A stretch of DNA of 64,000 nucleotides from Acidobacteriota bacterium (GTDB lineage: Bacteria; Acidobacteriota; Terriglobia; Bryobacterales; Bryobacteraceae). Shown here in pieces: positions 44,688-53,582 of this stretch; the first letter of the stretch is position 1, and each line of letters starts with the position of its first letter. Made by a program: the position numbers and the translations under genes. A model generated the notes under the pieces. It saw nothing but the letters and a program-made list of their open reading frames with translations, was not told where the DNA came from and made no database searches. The stretch spans positions 1 to 64,000 of the forward strand of contig JAFDVS010000031.1 in NCBI GenBank assembly GCA_018268935.1, read 5' to 3'.

Positions 44688-47200
44688 TGCACCTCAAACA
44701 CAGCGGACTTCTTCTGCCCCGACAGCAGATCGTGCACTCGTATCTCCCACCGCCCCGCCGCATCGCTCACCGCCAGCGGTAACGCCTGCCGCGCCGCGCC
44801 ACCCGGAGCCAGCAAGTTTCCCGAATACTGCGCCGCCACCTTTCCCGAAGGCTCGACAAACTCCACATGAAACAGATGCCGCGCCGCCGGAGTCGCCGCC
44901 GCGAACCGTAATCCGAACTCCGCCGTCGCTCCCCGCGCAACTTTCGCCGGAGCACTCAGCACTAACTCCGGAAACGCCACCGGCGACACGGTGAAGATCG
45001 ACGGCTCATATCCATCTACCGTCACTTTCACTTCCGCCAACTGGCCCAATGCCTTCGCCCCGCGAATATCGTAGACCGCGTTCAACCCGCCCCACCGCAG
45101 CGTCACATTCTTCGCTTTCGCAAACCGCTCGTTCGACTTGAACTCCGGCGGCCCCAGTTCATCAATCCGCAATTCCGGATTGCTGTGCAGTGCGACGATA
45201 CTCACTCCACCATTGCGGAACGTATGCGTCTCCAACCCAACCACGGGCGTCACCGCAAACCGCGGCGCCACACCTTTCAGCAACTCCCCCATCATCCGGT
45301 GCGCAGCGCCTTCCTTCGCAATCACGCGATCCTGATGGTAGTTCAACAACGACGAAGCAAGCAGTACAGCCTTGCCCTTGCCGTACGTACCCGCTGCAAA
45401 CACATCCGCCAATTGCCCCTTCGCCAGCCGCTTGCACCGTTCACTAAACAACCCCGGCTCGCCTTCCGCAATCAGCGTTCCGCCCTGTGCCACGAAGTTC
45501 CGCATCGCCTCAGCCTCACCCGCCGACAGCGCTGTCGACTTCGGCAGCAGCAACACCTTGTACCCGCCGCGCAGCAACTCGCCCTGCTCCACCTGATCGT
45601 AGGAAACGAAGTTGTACTGCAACCCGTGGTCCTCTACTACCCGGCAGAACGATTCCCTCAGCCGCAGAAAATCGCTGTCCCGATACTCCGTGCTCGAATT
45701 CCGCGTCACCCATGTCTCCCCCTTCGGCCGCTGCGCCAGCATCCACTCAATGCGCATACTCGGCTGCGAATAATGGATCGCAATCGGATCAGCCACCCGC
45801 TGGCTGTTGATCAGCAGCGACGCCACACCAGCGCGCAGCTCACGATAGTACGCCTCCACTTCACGCCCGCGTTCTCCGATCGTAGTCCCCGAACTGATGA
45901 AGCCCTTCTTGTCATCCCAGATGATCATGCCGCGATTGCCGTGCAGCATCTCATACCAGACGCGATGCTTCTCCCAAAGCCCGGTGGCGAACGACGTGGT
46001 CAACACCGCCATATTCGGATTCAAAGAGCGAATAATCTCGATATTGTTCCCGATGTCGTAAGGCTCAATCGCGTTCAAAGCCTTCGTGAGGCGCGAGTAA
46101 TCATATCCGCCCCAACCCGGCATCTGCCCGCCGCCGATGCCCACATAAGCAAACGGGTCCACCGATTGAATCGCCTCCCGCCCCATGCGCAGGGCGTTCT
46201 CAAAGCTCACATCCATCCACTCCTTGAAATCGCTCCACGCAGTGAAGTTCTCCCCTTGCTTCTTCATCGCCTCATCCGTGGTCGGAGGCAGCACCAGATC
46301 CCAAGCCGTGAACTGCGAATCCCACTCCGCATTCAATCTCTGCAAGCTGCCATAGCGCTCGCGCAGCCACCGCCGCATCGGCACAATCGACTCATCGGAA
46401 AAATCGAAATCCCAAAACGCCGCCAGGTTCGCGATCCCCGATTCATCGCCCAGGCTATAGAAGAACGGCCGGTACGGCGAGTAGTACTTCGTGTTGTCCA
46501 CCAGCCTGTCGCGCACCCGCGCCAGCCACACCGGGTCCTGCAAACTCGGCCGCCGCTTCAACGGCTCCCTGTTCGTCCGGTCCTTCTTATATAGCTCACG
46601 GACCTCGTTGAACTTCCAGCTATTGGTGCGATCCGGAAAGTAGCGGTGATACTCCGCGTAAAAATCCGTGGCCATGTTCTCCGCATACCAGCGCAGATTG
46701 TTGTTCAACAGGAAACCCGGCAGTGACTTTGTCCGAGCCACCGATTGCCCCCCACTGATCCCCACACTCTTCAACGCCTCGGCCTGCTCCGGCGTGTGAT
46801 TCTGCCACATGATGATCTGGTAATCCCACCATTCACGCCCCGGCGGAATCGCGATGAACTCCGTCTTTACGGTTTCATTCCGCACATCCTTCTGCCCCCG
46901 CCGGTTCACGCCTTCAAAGCGCAACTCCGCGGTCAGTTCATTCTTCATCGCCACCGCGCGCCGCACGTCAATCGAAAACCCGATTTCGTTTTCGTCGTTC
47001 AGCTCAACCGCCAAACGCCGGTCGTCAACCACGCGCCCATAGGAATCCGTCCAGCGCACATGCAGTTCGCCCTTGCCGGTGGCCAGAGAATTCATCCGGT
47101 ACACAGCGGTTACCGACCCGCTACGCTCCAGCGCCATCGAAGGCAACACAACATCGGCGCCCTGCGCCAGCAGCGCAGCAAAGAAGAGAATAAGTGGCAT
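44684..47200 (-). CDS. Exported GH42-like beta-galactosidase-fold protein
   Basis: 838 residues from the ATG at 47200, with a signal peptide (MPLILFFAALLAQGADVV). A beta-rich N-terminal domain is followed by a GH42-type TIM barrel: FFYSLGDESGIANLAAFWDF (probable acid/base Glu), LRERYGSLQRLNAEWDSQF and MIIWDDKKG. A beta-galactosidase trimerisation-like domain (about 560-690, LLLPKSTALSAGEAEAM) and a C-terminal beta-sandwich complete it. Longer than typical GH42 enzymes. It overlaps the peptidase gene and follows the amidohydrolase gene by 11 bases. Substrate is not predictable. Confidence 0.72.
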   Translation of the reverse strand: MPLILFFAALLAQGADVVLPSMALERSGSVTAVYRMNSLATGKGELHVRWTDSYGRVVDDRRLAVELNDENEIGFSIDVRRAVAMKNELTAELRFEGVNRRGQKDVRNETVKTEFIAIPPGREWWDYQIIMWQNHTPEQAEALKSVGISGGQSVARTKSLPGFLLNNNLRWYAENMATDFYAEYHRYFPDRTNSWKFNEVRELYKKDRTNREPLKRRPSLQDPVWLARVRDRLVDNTKYYSPYRPFFYSLGDESGIANLAAFWDFDFSDESIVPMRRWLRERYGSLQRLNAEWDSQFTAWDLVLPPTTDEAMKKQGENFTAWSDFKEWMDVSFENALRMGREAIQSVDPFAYVGIGGGQMPGWGGYDYSRLTKALNAIEPYDIGNNIEIIRSLNPNMAVLTTSFATGLWEKHRVWYEMLHGNRGMIIWDDKKGFISSGTTIGERGREVEAYYRELRAGVASLLINSQRVADPIAIHYSQPSMRIEWMLAQRPKGETWVTRNSSTEYRDSDFLRLRESFCRVVEDHGLQYNFVSYDQVEQGELLRGGYKVLLLPKSTALSAGEAEAMRNFVAQGGTLIAEGEPGLFSERCKRLAKGQLADVFAAGTYGKGKAVLLASSLLNYHQDRVIAKEGAAHRMMGELLKGVAPRFAVTPVVGLETHTFRNGGVSIVALHSNPELRIDELGPPEFKSNERFAKAKNVTLRWGGLNAVYDIRGAKALGQLAEVKVTVDGYEPSIFTVSPVAFPELVLSAPAKVARGATAEFGLRFAAATPAARHLFHVEFVEPSGKVAAQYSGNLLAPGGAARQALPLAVSDAAGRWEIRVHDLLSGQKKSAVFEVQ

Positions 47201-47211
47201 ACACCTAGAGT

Positions 47212-48036
47212 CTACAGTCGATATGCTTCCATCGCAGTGCCCTGCAGGATCCGCTGCTGCTCGCTTGTGCTCAGCGGTGCGAGCCATCCGCGCACCGTTG
47301 CCGCCCATCGCTCATACGACCCCGCTACTTCCAGCACCGGCCAGTCCGAGCCGAACATCAGCCGCCGGGGAGTGAATGTTTCCAGCGCTACATCGAAGTA
47401 AGGCTGCAGCCCATCCGCGCTCCAGGCGCCCCAATCGGCTTCCGTCGCCATGCCCGACACCTTGCAGTACACATTCGGCCGCCGCGCCAATTCGCGCAAG
47501 TTCTCGCGCCACGGCGATACCGCGCCCTCCCGAATCCTCGGCTTGGCAATATGATCGAGCACGAACACCTGCCGCGGATGCGCATCCACAAACTCGATGG
47601 CTACCGGCAGGTGGCGCTCATAGATGAGAACGTCGTAAACCAAGCCTGAAGGCAGCAACTCCCGAATGCCCTCGTTGAACGCTGCACCCAGCAGAAAGCG
47701 ATCATCCGGCTCATCCTGCACCACGTGCCGAAAGCCCTTCAGCTTGGGCTCAGCGGCGAAGCGCTCGATATGGCGCGCCACGCCCGCTTCCGCGAACGGC
47801 GCCCACCCCACCACCCCGAGCATGAAATCGTTCCTGCGCGCATGCGACAGCAGCCACTCCGTCTCTTCCAAAGTCTGCCGCGCCTGCACGGCCACTGCGC
47901 CCACAACCCCTGCCGCATCCATGTGCCGCTTCAGATCAGCGGGAAGAAAGTCCCGGCGCAGCACTCCCATCGTCTCCGAGATCCAGCCATACTCTTCCAC
48001 CGAGTAGTTCCACAAATGATGATGCGCGTCGATCAT
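47212..48036 (-). CDS. Amidohydrolase-family lactonase (COG3618-like)
   Basis: 274 residues. An N-terminal IDAHHHLWNY metal motif, DHIAKPRI and a GSDWPV motif near the C-terminus place it in the COG3618 amidohydrolase group, which includes L-fucono-1,5-lactonase and rhamnono-lactonase. It would hydrolyse a sugar lactone. It overlaps the DUF155-type gene by 4 bases and precedes the GH42-like gene, so a role in sugar catabolism is likely. Confidence 0.83.
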   Translation of the reverse strand: MIDAHHHLWNYSVEEYGWISETMGVLRRDFLPADLKRHMDAAGVVGAVAVQARQTLEETEWLLSHARRNDFMLGVVGWAPFAEAGVARHIERFAAEPKLKGFRHVVQDEPDDRFLLGAAFNEGIRELLPSGLVYDVLIYERHLPVAIEFVDAHPRQVFVLDHIAKPRIREGAVSPWRENLRELARRPNVYCKVSGMATEADWGAWSADGLQPYFDVALETFTPRRLMFGSDWPVLEVAGSYERWAATVRGWLAPLSTSEQQRILQGTAMEAYRL

Positions 48037-49112
48037 GTCTTTCCTTTAAACAAATAGATCAGGTCGATGATGAGGATCACCACCACCAGGAACTCCAGCA
48101 CGAAGGCGCGGGCGTGATGGAACTCCTCCATCAGAAAGCGGTAGAGCTCTCCGGCGGTCCGCACCTTCTCATCCACCAGCGCCCGGTAATCCGGCGCTCC
48201 AATGCGCGCCGCCGCTAGCTTGAACGCGCGCGCATAGAACATATCGCTGAGAAACTTGATGGCCGTGTCGGCGCGTTCGGAAAGCTCCATCACTTCCAGG
48301 CGGATCGCATTCAACCTCTGCGCCTCGCGGATCATGTGCCACCGCCGCAGCACACCGGGACGCTGCTCCATCAACTGATACAGGTCCTTCAATACGCTCG
48401 ACAGCACGTCGTCGTAGTGGCGAAACTCGAGCAGTTGCGTATTCGCGTATTCCAGCATCTGCCTCATCACCGCGGCACTCTCCGGCTGCGCATCGTAGAC
48501 CACGGCCGCAGTCCATCCCACCACCATCAGGTCCGATGGCGAATACGAAATCGACGAAGCCAGCACCTCTTGCCGCTCACTCGCACTCAACGGCTGCGCC
48601 TCCCCGCGGATGATCTGCGCCAACTCCGGGCCATGCCGCTCCAACAGCTCAGAAGCGTCCAGCCCAGCCCGCAACTCCACGATGCAGTAATCCTCGCTCA
48701 GCCTCCGCGTGAAAGGCTTGTGCAGCGCGGCTTCCACGCGCTCCAACTGCCGGTTCATGTGCGCCTCGGCCAGGCTCTCCATCTCCGGCGCCGCAATCCA
48801 ACGCCCGGCCAGCGCAATCAGCCCCGGCCAGTCCTGGTTCTCGAAAGGCGCTTCCAACTCGAGCACCACTACGCCGTAATCGAAGTAGCGTATGCGTGCC
48901 GGAAACAGTTCACCCGACGCCGTCCGCAACGCCGGTGCGGATTCCTCCAGCGGAGGATGCTCGAAGCGCACGTACGACGGCGCCTGATGGCCGAAGCCCG
49001 GCTCGCGTCCCGGCTTCTCAATCTGCAACACCCGGCGCAACTCGTCCAGCCGGATCTCTTCGGCGACATCAAATAAGTACAGAAGATGGAAGCTGCCGCT
49101 TAGCGACGCCAT
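48033..49112 (-). CDS. RMND1/DUF155-family membrane-anchored protein
   Basis: 359 residues. The C-terminal half has the family pattern: FRHYDDVLSSVLKDLYQLME, RRWHMIREAQRLNAIRL, then KFLSDMFYARAFKLAAARIG and AGELYRFLMEEFHHARAFVL, ending in one transmembrane helix (VVVILIIDLIYLF) and KGKT. Members are known as RMND1 in mitochondria and Sif2/Rmd8-type proteins in fungi; the bacterial role is unknown. It overlaps neighbouring genes on both sides (4 and 13 bases), which points to strong co-translation. Confidence 0.75.
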   Translation of the reverse strand: MASLSGSFHLLYLFDVAEEIRLDELRRVLQIEKPGREPGFGHQAPSYVRFEHPPLEESAPALRTASGELFPARIRYFDYGVVVLELEAPFENQDWPGLIALAGRWIAAPEMESLAEAHMNRQLERVEAALHKPFTRRLSEDYCIVELRAGLDASELLERHGPELAQIIRGEAQPLSASERQEVLASSISYSPSDLMVVGWTAAVVYDAQPESAAVMRQMLEYANTQLLEFRHYDDVLSSVLKDLYQLMEQRPGVLRRWHMIREAQRLNAIRLEVMELSERADTAIKFLSDMFYARAFKLAAARIGAPDYRALVDEKVRTAGELYRFLMEEFHHARAFVLEFLVVVILIIDLIYLFKGKT

Positions 49113-50146
49113 TCGAGGATTGCGCTTTCCTCGAACACGGCATGGTGAATCGTGCTGCGCCGGTCCGAAGTATAGATCACGTGGATCATGCCGTCGCTCG
49201 TTTGCATCGCCACCGGATAAGCGAAGTCATTCCGGCCCTCGGCCAGGTTGCGGCGATGCGGGTACGTCTTGTCTGCGTCTGTAGAGATCGCAACACGCAG
49301 CGGAGTGCGGCTCGACATGCTGTCGTTGTAGACCAGCAACAGATGCCCGTTCTTCAACCGAATGAAGTCGACCGCGGCATTCGGATTGGGGAACTCCGTG
49401 TCTTTCCCTTCGGTCCAGGTCACGCCGCCATCGCGCGATTCCGCGCGCACGATGTAACCATCCTTCACCGGCCCATAGCCGCCTCCACGGCGGCAGTAAG
49501 CAATCAGATGCCCCGGCGCAATCTCCACCGGCGCGGGTTGTATATTCCCCTTCGCCGACTTGATGCTGCCCAGCCGCTTCCACTCGCGCGTCTTCGGGTT
49601 GTAGCGCAGGAACGTCGATACACTATCCGGCCCCACCATCTCGCGGTCCTCGCCAGTCTCCAAATATACCGGGAGCAGGTACTCGCCGGAGGCCAATAAA
49701 ATCGGCCTTCCGCGCACCATCATCCCTTCCTCCAGCGCAATCAGCGAAGAGTCGGACCACGTATCGCCGTAGTCCGAAGAGACCTTCGCCGCAATGCGCG
49801 ACTTCGACCATGTGTCGCCGAAGCGGATCACGTAGAACAGCCACAGCACACCATCCGGCGCCTGCCAGATCACACCATTGCCCGCTGAGCGAAACGGATC
49901 GTGGGCAATCACCACCGGATCAGACCAGCCCTCGCCGCGGCGCTTCCGCGAGCCATAGACAGCGGTGTCGTTGGCGTACTCGCCCTTGCCGCCGTAGTAG
50001 ACCAGATACAGGTCGCCGTTCAGCAATTCGGTGATCGAAGCCGGATGCTTGTAAGGGCCGGTCCGCGTCTCCGGGCCGAAAACCTTTTCCGTGCGGATAT
50101 CGGCCGCCGAGGCCGTCAGTGCCAGCAGAAGAGCAAGAATGCGCAT
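49100..50146 (-). CDS. Sialidase-like (BNR/Asp-box) exported glycosidase
   Basis: 348 residues, signal peptide 1-14. Several Asp-box units are visible (SSDYGDTW, SRDGGVTW, STDADKTY), marking a six-bladed propeller of the sialidase superfamily. A conserved Arg/Glu/Tyr triad cannot be assigned securely, so the substrate may not be sialic acid. Near relatives in Acidobacteria and Planctomycetes are annotated exo-alpha-sialidase. It starts 20 bases after the rnhA stop. Confidence 0.75.
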   Translation of the reverse strand: MRILALLLALTASAADIRTEKVFGPETRTGPYKHPASITELLNGDLYLVYYGGKGEYANDTAVYGSRKRRGEGWSDPVVIAHDPFRSAGNGVIWQAPDGVLWLFYVIRFGDTWSKSRIAAKVSSDYGDTWSDSSLIALEEGMMVRGRPILLASGEYLLPVYLETGEDREMVGPDSVSTFLRYNPKTREWKRLGSIKSAKGNIQPAPVEIAPGHLIAYCRRGGGYGPVKDGYIVRAESRDGGVTWTEGKDTEFPNPNAAVDFIRLKNGHLLLVYNDSMSSRTPLRVAISTDADKTYPHRRNLAEGRNDFAYPVAMQTSDGMIHVIYTSDRRSTIHHAVFEESAILEWRR

Positions 50147-50166
50147 GATGAGGTGCTGCGCCTATT

Positions 50167-50610
50167 TTACCTGCGTGCCGACACGGCCCGTGCCGCGGCC
50201 TGCGCCATCTCATCGCAACGGTTGTTGTCGTCGTGATCGGCGTGGCCTTTGGTCCACTTCCATTCGAGTTGATGCCGCGCCACCAGGTGATCCAGCTCTT
50301 CCCACAGTTCGCGGTTGAGAACCGGCTTGCGCTCTTTCGTCATCCAGCCATTGCGCTTCCAACCAGCCACCCACTTGGTGATTCCGTTCTTCACGTATTG
50401 CGAGTCTGTGGTCAACGTCACTTCGCATGGCTGGCGCAGCGCCTCCAGGCCCTTGATGGCCGCGGTGAGTTCCATGCGGTTGTTGGTGGTGTGCGCCTCG
50501 CCGCCCGAGAGTTCCTTCAGGTGGCCGTTGTAGCGAAGGATACAGGCCCAGCCTCCGGGCCCAGGGTTCCCCAGGCAGGAACCGTCCGTGATCAGCTCTA
50601 CTTTTTTCAT
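50167..50610 (-). CDS. rnhA: Ribonuclease HI
   Basis: 147 residues, the usual bacterial length. Catalytic acids are in [15 protein letters not shown] (Asp), [15 protein letters not shown] (Glu), [11 protein letters not shown] (Asp) and [14 protein letters not shown] (His and Asp). It removes RNA from RNA-DNA hybrids. The start overlaps dusB by 4 bases. Confidence 0.95.
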   Translation of the reverse strand: MKKVELITDGSCLGNPGPGGWACILRYNGHLKELSGGEAHTTNNRMELTAAIKGLEALRQPCEVTLTTDSQYVKNGITKWVAGWKRNGWMTKERKPVLNRELWEELDHLVARHQLEWKWTKGHADHDDNNRCDEMAQAAARAVSARR

Positions 50611-51614
50611 GCCGCCGCAGTGTCGAGTTCCGCTTCAAAGAAGCGGTCCACGCGCTCAATGATCTCTTCCGGTTTGTGCGCCGGATAGATGGCCGCGCGC
50701 AGCTTTGAGCCGTTGCGCACCCCATGCGTGAAGTAGGATGCGAACTGCTTCATCTTGCCTACGGCATCGGGCGCTGCCTTCTCATGAAGCATCGAATAGT
50801 AGGTTCGCATCATGTTGTAGCGATCGTGCTCGGCCGGTTTCCAATACGTGCCGGTCGCCATATACTCGGCGATCTGGCGAAAGATCCACGGATTCGACGA
50901 TGCCGTGCGGCCGATCATCACCGCGTCGCAGTTGGTTTCCTTCACCATGCGCACGGCGTCTTCCGGAGAAAGGATGTCGCCGTTGCCGATTACGGGAAGG
51001 CGGACATGCGCCTTCAACTCCGCGATGCGCGTCCAATCGGAAACTCCGGAATAGCCTTGCTCACGAGTGCGCGGATGCAGCGCGATGGCCTGCAAACCGC
51101 AGTCTTCGGCAATACGCCCCATCTGCAAATACACCAACTCGCGATCGTTCCACCCTGCGCGGAACTTCATCGTCAATGGAATGCGGATCGCCGCGCGCAC
51201 GTGACGCAGCAGCGTCTCCACCAAAGGCAGGTCGCGCAGCAGGCCGGAGCCTCCATTGCACTTCACCACCTTGTTCACCGGGCAGCCGAAGTTGATGTCC
51301 ACGGCATCGAAGCCCAGGTCCTCACAGACACGCGCCGCCTCGGCCATCACCACCGGATCGGAGCCGAATAACTGCGCGCTCAACGGGTGCTCTTCCGGTT
51401 CGTAATAGAGATAGCGGAATGCCTTGGTCGGCTTCCGTGTCTTGCGCAGATTCACTACTCCGTGCGAAGAGGTGAACTCCGTCATCAATAGTCCGCAGCC
51501 GGTCTGATTGCGGATGAGGCGGCGAAAGACGGTATCCGTCACGCCAGCCATGGGCGCAAGCACAGTGGCCGGGGCAATCGAAATCGGACCAATGGAAAAA
51601 CGCGGCGGGACCAT
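50607..51614 (-). CDS. dusB: tRNA-dihydrouridine synthase
   Basis: 335 residues. FMN-binding barrel with APMAGVTD at the N-terminus, [20 protein letters not shown] with the catalytic Cys, [11 protein letters not shown] and [11 protein letters not shown], all DusB-like. It reduces uridines in the tRNA D loop. It is followed by rnhA with an overlap. Confidence 0.93.
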   Translation of the reverse strand: MVPPRFSIGPISIAPATVLAPMAGVTDTVFRRLIRNQTGCGLLMTEFTSSHGVVNLRKTRKPTKAFRYLYYEPEEHPLSAQLFGSDPVVMAEAARVCEDLGFDAVDINFGCPVNKVVKCNGGSGLLRDLPLVETLLRHVRAAIRIPLTMKFRAGWNDRELVYLQMGRIAEDCGLQAIALHPRTREQGYSGVSDWTRIAELKAHVRLPVIGNGDILSPEDAVRMVKETNCDAVMIGRTASSNPWIFRQIAEYMATGTYWKPAEHDRYNMMRTYYSMLHEKAAPDAVGKMKQFASYFTHGVRNGSKLRAAIYPAHKPEEIIERVDRFFEAELDTAAA

Positions 51615-51631
51615 CTATACTTTTTAGTTTC

Positions 51632-52807
51632 TCAGCCCAGGCGGTCTTTCAGCAACTCCAGAAGCTGTGCCAGGGCTTCGGGTGCCGGTACGCTGCCCTG
51701 CGCCAGTTGCGGATTACCGCCTCCACGTCCGCCCGCGGCTTGCAGGCATTGCTTCAGTATGTCCCCCGCATTGCGCCCGCTATCCTTCGATGCAGCCAGT
51801 AAGACCGCGCGGCCTTGTTCCGCCACGGCGAGAAAGATTGCCTTCGATCCAGCGGTGAAGCTCTGCGCCAAGGTGCGTGTCTCATCGCTGATCGCGGCCA
51901 CCGCTTCAGACCGCGTGTAGCGCCGGATCCCCGAAGCATCGGCCTGCGTCGATTCATACAACTGCCGGCCCTGCAGCGAAGCGAGCTCAATCGCCAGCTT
52001 GCGATTGGCCTTCTCCGCCGTGGCGGCTTTGCCCTGCAGCGAGGCAACCAGTTCCGGAACCTCCTCCGGCGACGCCGATAACAACCGCGCCACTTCGGCC
52101 AGCCGTTCATAATCGCCGCGCGCCGCGCGCAATGCCCGGTGACCGCAGACAAACTCCAGCCGCACATTGCCCCGCACACGATCGAGCTTGCGCAGGAACA
52201 CCGGCCCAATGGCCGCGGTGCTCGAAACATGCGTGCCACCGCAGGCGCTACGGTCCAGCCCATCGATCGAGACAATGCGCAGAATCCCCGGGCGCTCCGA
52301 TGGCTTGCGCAATCCTTGTGCCGTAGCCGCATCTTCGAACGCGACGCTCACCGCGCGGTTCTGCGAAACGACATCATTCACGCGGCGCTCGACATTGGCG
52401 ATCTGTTCCGTGTTCAGCGTAGCCGTACCGATCTCGATATCGGAAACCTCCGCGCCCATATGAAAGCTGAGGGTCGGGATGGCATACAGTTCTTCCAGCA
52501 CTGCGGACAGCAGATGCTGCCCCGTGTGCTGCTGCATGTGATCGTGACGGCGAGTCCAAGCGACAGTGCCTTCCACCACAGACGCATTCAATGGCGCGGC
52601 CAGCACATGCGCCACGCGATCCTCTTCGTCGATCACGTCCACCACATCGATCCCGCCGAGCAGTCCGCGATCCGAGGGCTGCCCGCCCGAGGCCGGATAG
52701 AAAGCAGAGCGATCGAGATATACGCGGCAGCGGTCCGCGGAGGCGTCCACCACCTGAGCCGTGAATGCCGTCAGTTGTGCGTCGTGATAGTAGAGGCGAT
52801 CAGTCAT
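51632..52807 (-). CDS. Alanyl-tRNA editing protein (AlaX-like, with DHHA1 domain)
   Basis: 391 residues from the ATG at 52807; an ATG at 52816 is equally possible. The zinc site of the editing domain is seen as HTGQHLLSAVLEEL and ACGGTHVSST. A linker helix and a C-terminal DHHA1-like domain (GRGGGNPQLAQG) follow, as in long AlaX proteins and the C-terminal half of alanyl-tRNA synthetase. It hydrolyses Ser- or Gly-tRNA(Ala). First gene of the long leftward run and divergent from the PhyH-like gene. Confidence 0.88.
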   Translation of the reverse strand: MTDRLYYHDAQLTAFTAQVVDASADRCRVYLDRSAFYPASGGQPSDRGLLGGIDVVDVIDEEDRVAHVLAAPLNASVVEGTVAWTRRHDHMQQHTGQHLLSAVLEELYAIPTLSFHMGAEVSDIEIGTATLNTEQIANVERRVNDVVSQNRAVSVAFEDAATAQGLRKPSERPGILRIVSIDGLDRSACGGTHVSSTAAIGPVFLRKLDRVRGNVRLEFVCGHRALRAARGDYERLAEVARLLSASPEEVPELVASLQGKAATAEKANRKLAIELASLQGRQLYESTQADASGIRRYTRSEAVAAISDETRTLAQSFTAGSKAIFLAVAEQGRAVLLAASKDSGRNAGDILKQCLQAAGGRGGGNPQLAQGSVPAPEALAQLLELLKDRLG

Positions 52808-52838
52808 TCCTTTCATTCTCGCGGTAAAATGAGGGCCA

Positions 52839-53582
52839 ATGCTGGCCGAAGCAAAACAACGATTCGACAACGACGGATTTGCGATCATCCGGGGATACCT
52901 GACGGCAGAGGAAGTGGATCAGCTCAAAGCCGGCTTCGCCCGCTTCGTCGCCAACATTGCCCCCACCCTCGACAAGCGCGAAGTGATGTACGAAGACTAC
53001 AGCGACTCTTCCACCATCAAGCAGTCCAACGCACTCGGCCTTGAGCCCGCGCTGGCAGCCTGGCAAGCGAAGGGCAAGGTCCACGATCTGGCCGCAGCAA
53101 TGATCGGCCCGGTGTCTCCGCAACACGTCGAGTACTTCGATAAACCCGTGGGGCGCAATCATGAGACCCCGCCGCATCAGGACGGTTACTACTTCTGCCT
53201 GCTTCCGAACGAAGCGTGCACGGTATGGATCCCGCTGGCCGGCGTCGAAGCCGACAACGGAGCACTCATCTACATCAAAGGCTCACACAAGCTCGGCGTA
53301 CGCGAGCACGATGCATCCAATCTGCTCGGCTTCTCGCAGGGCTTGATCGAAGATCCACGGAGCCTCGGCGAAGCCGTCGTGTGTACCGTCGAACCCGGCG
53401 ATGTGCTGGTGCATCACTCGCTCACCGTGCACTATGCCGGCGCCAACCGCAGCCAGCGCCGCAGGCCGGTGATCGCCTACACGTACTTCTCGGCCTCCGC
53501 CGTGAAGGACAAGGAAGCACAAGCGCGGTATGAAGCCGCATTACTACGGCAACACACCGCGAAGGGTTTGGTGACGGCTTAA
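52839..53582 (+). CDS. Phytanoyl-CoA dioxygenase-family (PhyH) protein
   Basis: 247 residues. Fe(II) ligands are in PPHQDGYYFCL (His, Asp) and VHHSLTVHYAG (His), with a following Arg (RSQRRRPV) for 2-oxoglutarate. The length is normal for bacterial PhyH enzymes, which hydroxylate diverse small molecules; the substrate is unknown. Its TAA overlaps the stop codon of the convergent TIGR03437 gene by 4 bases. Confidence 0.85.
   Translation: MLAEAKQRFDNDGFAIIRGYLTAEEVDQLKAGFARFVANIAPTLDKREVMYEDYSDSSTIKQSNALGLEPALAAWQAKGKVHDLAAAMIGPVSPQHVEYFDKPVGRNHETPPHQDGYYFCLLPNEACTVWIPLAGVEADNGALIYIKGSHKLGVREHDASNLLGFSQGLIEDPRSLGEAVVCTVEPGDVLVHHSLTVHYAGANRSQRRRPVIAYTYFSASAVKDKEAQARYEAALLRQHTAKGLVTA

Noticed and set aside
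45185..46594. 469-codon plus-strand frame inside the GH42-like gene
   Set aside because: Arg/His/Gln-rich composition with no signal, motif or ribosome binding site: a shadow of the high-GC coding strand. Similar long frames over the TonB and mannonate-dehydratase genes were rejected for the same reason.
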